This document shows positions 59,141 to 64,000 of a stretch of DNA of 64,000 nt, piece by piece. Each line of letters starts with the position of its first letter. The stretch's first letter is position 1. This DNA is from Dioscorea cayenensis subsp. rotundata. Lineage: Eukaryota > Streptophyta > Magnoliopsida > Dioscoreales > Dioscoreaceae. Under the pieces are notes generated by a model. That model saw nothing but the letters and a program-made list of their open reading frames with translations, did not search any database and had not been told where the DNA came from. Position numbers and translations under genes: made by a program. Where the stretch lies: the NCBI RefSeq assembly GCF_009730915.1, contig NC_052476.1, forward strand, positions 19,263,257 to 19,327,256, given 5' to 3'.

Positions 59141-59905
59141 TTAATTCTCAAGCCAGAACTGAGCTTGAAGTTTGTCAATAATTTCCTTGCTAACTTGGAA
59201 GGCCTTGGCTAGAACAATATCAGAAATGGGAGGCTTTGATCCAAACACAGCATTAGCAATTGTGATTGTTCCAGGGTTCTGACTACCCAACCCTGCAAAT
59301 GCAACTGCATTTGAATGCTCATAATTGAACTGGAAGTGTATAAGACCTTGTGGAAATACGAAAAGCATCACCCTCGTATAAGATCTTAGAAAAGAGCGTA
59401 TTATTAGGGTTCGAAGTGATGAAACCGACGTAAAGAGTGCCTTTAAGAACAACGAGGATTTCAGTAGCTCGAGGATGAGTATGAGGAGGGTTAAGTCCAC
59501 CAGGAGCATAGTCTATGCGAACTAAAGACACACCAAGAGTGTTTAACCCTGGTATTTGAGCTACATTGGCTTGAGTTACATTAGAACCGACAGGATTCGA
59601 TGTGTCGCCAGGTTTATTGAGACCGGAGAGGAAGAAATCGTTGGCTTTGACTATTGCTGGGTTTTTGCACACAAATCCATTTACAAACACTGCATTGTAT
59701 ATATATACTCATATTTGTTAGCAGTACTAAATATATATATATGATATATTAATAATTATAACATGGCATGAAGTATACCATTTGAAGCAGCATCAGCAAC
59801 ACAGAAGTCTTGGAGAGGACTTGGATCAGAAGCGAAGCAAAGAGATGAAGTTAATAATGCAAAAAATGCAAGAAAGATGAATGTTTGAGTTGGAGCACTA
59901 GCCAT
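59141..59905 (-). pseudogene. Germin-like protein GLP-B3 (single frameshift)
   Basis: Exon 1 59905-59779 (42 codons, signal peptide '[20 protein letters not shown]') and exon 2 59689-59141 follow the family plan with a GT-AG intron. One extra base near 59366, in 'gatgcttttcgta', shifts the frame at the start of germin box 2. Translation then ends after 17 foreign residues ('[13 protein letters not shown]'), losing the fourth Mn ligand His and the C-terminal helices. Beyond the lesion the other frame is clean to the normal stop ('QAQFWLEN'). GLP-A1 has an insertion at the homologous place. If this base is a sequencing error, the gene is intact. The TATA box is at 59971-59980. Confidence 0.9.
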
Positions 59906-59970
59906 CTTTTGCAACTCTAGTGTGAAAGATTAGTGAAGGGATAATGAGCGTGATATGGAGGATTTGTGAG

Positions 59971-59980
59971 TTTATATAGG
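59971..59980 (-). promoter_or_regulatory. TATA box of GLP-B3
   Basis: Minus strand 'cctatataaa', about 66 bp before the ATG. Confidence 0.6.
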
Positions 59981-59999
59981 ATTAAAATTTCCTTTGGTG

Positions 60000-62900
60000 T
60001 AATTAAAAAATAAAGCCATCAAGGTTAGGTTTTTGGTGAAGTGGCTTTTCAATTTTATAATGGAATTACCAACTTAAGAAGTCATATTTTGTACGTCAAT
60101 GCAAATATGGATTGGTTTCCTTGTGCCATGCACGTATCCACATTATATATGTATATATACGTACAGGTATATGTACAAATAAATATATATGCATATATAT
60201 ATATATATATATATAAGAGGTCATATTTGGGACGTAAATGCATCCTAATCTATACATACTATTAAAGTAGATGTATAATCTACTCCGAGAGCGTTTCAAG
60301 GAATAATTTTAATTTTTTATTTATATTACTTAAAATATTAATAATTGAAAACTTATTAATTACACCTAATTAATTATTTATGTAATAAATGTCCATATGA
60401 TCTTTGAAATCAAGATATAAAATAGTTTTCATAGCAAGAGTTGTTTAATTCTATTATATCATATATGATATTATCTCAAAACTTTTCATAAAATTAAAAT
60501 CTTTGATGTAAAGCCGGAGAAAATGCCTAATATATATAACATGGATTGCTTTCCATGAAACCGCGCATGTACTTATGTCTCTTTTCATTCAAGTGTGCGT
60601 GTGTATATATATATATATATATATATATTTATTTATTTATATTCACATACACTACATGCACACTTACACAAAAAAAAATACAAGCACATACAAAAACATT
60701 TTGATAAATGAATGTTTGATAAATTAATAATTTTAATTAAATAATATTTTTTCTCTAGTCTTGACTGGGGCCAATGTGTTAAATTAATAATTTCGCTAAA
60801 TACATAAAATGATAGTTTTTTTATATAAAACTTTATTATAAATTAATAATTTATTGAATATATAGAAAAAGATGATATACAAAATTCATAATATTGAAGG
60901 TTATTTTGATTACTTCTATTTTTAAATTTTACTCTTTTCTAAAATATTTATCTAAATTTTATTTGTTTCTTTTTTATCTATGAACTAAATTCAATCTCAT
61001 CTTTAATTTTTTTACAAAGTATACAACATATTTGGTCTATGTTTCTTGTGTTGCAGCAAATAATTTTTTAAGGCATGACAAATCCTAATTATTCCCACAA
61101 CATATGCAAGAATGATTCTAGCCAAATATAAATGATCTTCACTTAATCCTAATTATTTCCATAACATATGTAAGAGTAATTTTAGTCACATATCGGAGAT
61201 TTTTGGCCAATTATAGAGGATTCTTGAGTAATCCTCTTTTAATTTAATTATAATACTTTGAAATTTAAAACTAAAGATTAATGACAATTTATAAAATTTA
61301 TATTCAAATGTACTTGAAAATTTGTATTACACTTCATCTACCAACCATTAAATTGAACTATATTTAAGTTATAAAATATATAAACTCTCTCTAAATTAAT
61401 AAATTATTTATTTATCAATAATTAAATAACCTTTATAAAATAATAATAATATTTTTTTTTATCTCAAGAGTATTATTTTATAGAGATTTTACTATATATC
61501 TATATACATGTATGTATGTATGTATGTATATATATTTAAATATCAATATATATATATATATATATATAACATTTGGACAAGCAAATAACATTGGTAAAAT
61601 ATTCAATTTGTTAATGTTTAGATGCATGAAAATCTAGCTAATATTCAAAAGTTTATTCACAACATAAAAACATTTATAAAGTTTTTATTTTGACTTTAAA
61701 AATAAGAAATAATGGGTTACAAAATATTCTATAATTTAGTTGTATTTATTGAATTATAATTTTTTTAATTGAAATTATTTATAATTTTTAATTAAATAGA
61801 AAAGAAATGCAACCCCATAAAAGTATTGAATGTATAGTACTATTTTATTTTAGTATGTCCTTATTTATCTTTAATTTTAAAATAGTAACAAAATTATTCA
61901 GATGTTTCGTTTTTCTTAATGGACGTGCTACACAAATTATAAAAATTAATTATTTTATTTTATTATAATGTTTGTTTCATGAAATTTAACACTAAACATG
62001 CGTCATAGTTATATTAGTGAATTGGTTGGAATAGTTCATTAGCTAACACATTGAAAATTTATATGATAACTTATTTCCACTTTTAGTTTATTAAATTATT
62101 TTAAATTTAATATTTTTATAAATAAAAAATCTATACCGAATATTTCAGTTCACCAACACTCGACCAACTCTATTATTTTTTTACTGTTTTGTATAACTTA
62201 AATGCAAATGGGTCCTTGGCTGTCCTCACTCACATTACTTTTAACATTTTTTTTTTTTTAATAATGAATCTTGGAATCTTTTTGGTACAAACTAATTAAG
62301 GCCCCAATGATGCTTTCGAATTCAATAATAATGCATTACTTTTAGGTGTGGCTGTGTAAAACACTAAATAACTGATTGCTTAAGTTAAAAACTTAAATTG
62401 TTAAGACTGAATTATAATAATTTATGCTTGTTCCTTAAGGTTTAAAAGTTTAATGAGGCTGAATGAATGTTGTTTATATATATATATATATTGATATAAA
62501 GTGGATAAATCACTGATTTATTGGAAAAGAAGGATGCTTATATATTTGCTTTAGTCTATTAAAATACGGTAAAAATATTTATAATTTTTAAGTTTTTAAT
62601 AATTTATTATAACAATTTGATAATAAATTTTTATTTTATCAAAAATCTTATTTAATGATTTTAGTTGATTTGAGAAGTTCTGTTTCTAAATTTTATTTCA
62701 CCAAGGAGCTTTTAAAATTATTTTAACTTATTAAAAATAATTTAATAATAATATATAATTTAATAAAAATTTTAAAGATAATTAACTCAAATATGTTACC
62801 AACCTCTCATTTTGAAACCTAACCTCTATCATCACCACATACATACTATTGTCATATTTCATCACTTATTTTACAAGTTGAACATGAGCTCGAGCTCCAA

Positions 62901-63060
62901 ATAATTTAACTCAAACCAAACTTGAGCATGGTTCTTCTATATTGAAAAGAGTTTCAAGCTTACTCAAAATATATGTTACGTGAGCTTAGCTAGCATATAA
63001 TTAATTAATTAATTAATTAATAATAATAATAATAATTATTATTATTATTATTATTATTTT
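60000..63060. other. AT-rich intergenic DNA, no gene seen
   Basis: Microsatellites: (TA)n at 60190-60215, 60603-60630 and 61548-61568; (TGTA)n at 61505-61528; (TAA)n/(TTA)n, itself an inverted pair, at 63015-63056. ORFs at 60041-60299 are translations of TA repeats. Confidence 0.6.
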
Positions 63061-63310
63061 GACAAAAGTGACAAGTATTAAATCAAAAATAGGCAAGTAC
63101 GGAGGTGCACTAGTTATGGTGGCTTGAATGACCTCTTAGCGATAAACCTCGCTGCCATGCAATTCTAGAGAAAAGGATAAAAAGTACTTCTCACGTAGAA
63201 CTCCTACAAGGGGCCTAGTGCAATGTAAGTTGAGAGGCTCAAACTTAAAAACTCTCAATCACATTAAATGGTAGTTACAATTGGGTTAGCCCACATTTTC
63301 TTCCTGCATA
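63061..63310. other. Less AT-rich segment of unknown origin
   Basis: About 250 bp with balanced composition ('gacctcttagcgataaacct', 'acttctcacgtagaactcct') between AT-rich DNA. It looks like a fragment of a coding or retroelement sequence, but no family was recognised in either strand. Confidence 0.3.
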
Positions 63311-63456
63311 ATCTTGTACTTAATGATAGTAAATGAATTTGGAAATTAATTTGGAATTAATTAAAAGTTTGATCCAAAAAGTAATACAGTACCTATTTTG
63401 TTAAATTATTTTTAAAACCCATATGTTATTAATTCTCTGAATTTTCGTTTTCATTG

Positions 63457-63461
<5 letters not shown>

Positions 63462-63546
<85 letters not shown>
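63462..63546. repeat. Long (TA)n microsatellite
   Basis: About 84 bp of pure TA, the longest in the window. Similar tracts occur at 31460-31497, 32470-32515, 35667-35718, 35846-35906, 40928-40980 and 46118-46163. Confidence 0.97.
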
Positions 63547-63548
<2 letters not shown>

Positions 63549-63589
63549 AACACATGATCATAGTCTAATTATGTCTGGTTAATTTTATT

Positions 63590-64000
63590 ACTGTTAAGAT
63601 ATAGAATTTTGTAAAAATAAAAATATCAGAACTTTGCATAAGCTTATCTTGGAAAACCCCAACTTAAAACACTACAAAATTTGTGAAACTTAGATCTAAA
63701 TTAATATGATACCACAAAATATTTAAAAAAAAATAGATAAACCACAAATGATACCACAAATTAATGGGCATAATTGAGTGAATATATGATGATGACTATA
63801 TATAAATTACATATTTTAATTAATGTACAGAGATAAGAATAAACTAACATCATTCTAAATGCCAACTTCAAAGCTGGTAGGGTTAGCCGGCGTACGTTAA
63901 AATTCAACCCTTGATACTCAACCAGTCAACTATGCAATAATTTTCAACTACCTACTAAAAATGAACAGCCCTTGGATCCCTTAAAATGAGGAGAATATAT
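63590..64000 (-). repeat. Start of a third GLP-A duplication unit
   Basis: 'aatgggcataattgagtgaa', 'aattaatgtaca(g/t)aga', 'gttaaaatt(c/t)aaccc' and 'ttggatcccttaaaatgaggag' match 32240-32470 in order. That region is the distal 3' flank of GLP-A2. In GLP-A2 the gene's stop codon comes about 430 bp later. Confidence 0.75.

Noticed and set aside
59319-59690. 123-codon frame as a distinct short germin-like gene
   Set aside because: It is the upstream part of frameshifted GLP-B3; the downstream frame continues the same protein.

Overview
The window is nuclear DNA of a flowering plant, most likely a monocot. The evidence is plant-only families (germin-like proteins, SAUR proteins, a FLYING SAUCER-type E3 ligase fragment, plant Mutator/Kaonashi, CACTA and Ty1/copia elements), AT-rich intergenic DNA with many long (TA)n tracts, spliceosomal introns, and a 1,000-N scaffold gap at 36076-37075. 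The species cannot be fixed from sequence alone.

Host genes are few. A tandem germin-like protein (GLP) cluster has five members. GLP-A1 (11707-12491, minus) is broken by four single-base indels. GLP-A2 (32894-33712, minus) is intact with a GC-AG intron. GLP-B1 (46477-52342, plus) is interrupted by a very young copia element. GLP-B2 (54038-54819, minus) is intact. GLP-B3 (59141-59905, minus) carries one frameshift. The last 440 bases repeat the downstream flank of GLP-A2, so another member probably lies just past the right edge. Two SAUR genes (37724-38032 plus; 39028-39306 minus) face each other between the GLP blocks.

The rest is mostly transposons, several with exactly readable borders. 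From left to right: LTR tails and a decayed pararetrovirus-like relic (about 1-4700); a TIR Mutator-like element (5640-10961, 10-bp target duplication) inserted in the GLP-A1 flank, whose uninserted paralogous site survives at about 31770; a degraded LTR (13445-14562); a large non-TIR, Ulp1-carrying Kaonashi-like MULE (14644-30229, 9-bp target duplication). Nested in the SWIM zinc-finger codons of that MULE's transposase is a 6.2-kb CACTA element (19226-25444, 3-bp target duplication) carrying fragments of at least three unrelated host genes. Further right are a truncated CACTA with a nested solo LTR (41339-44430), a second solo LTR (44630-46091), the copia element (46891-51986), a LINE tail and a fourth LTR copy (56770-58295).

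Most notable: in the CACTA element a beta-1,3-galactosyltransferase-like exon and an RBM26/27-like exon lie on the same strand with compatible splice sites that would join them in frame. Also notable are a perfect 68-bp palindrome with an RY-type centre upstream of intact GLP-B2, a 180-nt hairpin inside the MULE, and premature stops in the Ulp1 gene that are all of the C-to-T type. The intact GLPs would be secreted Mn-binding cupins of the cell wall, and the SAURs growth-related auxin-response proteins. None of the transposon genes looks intact.
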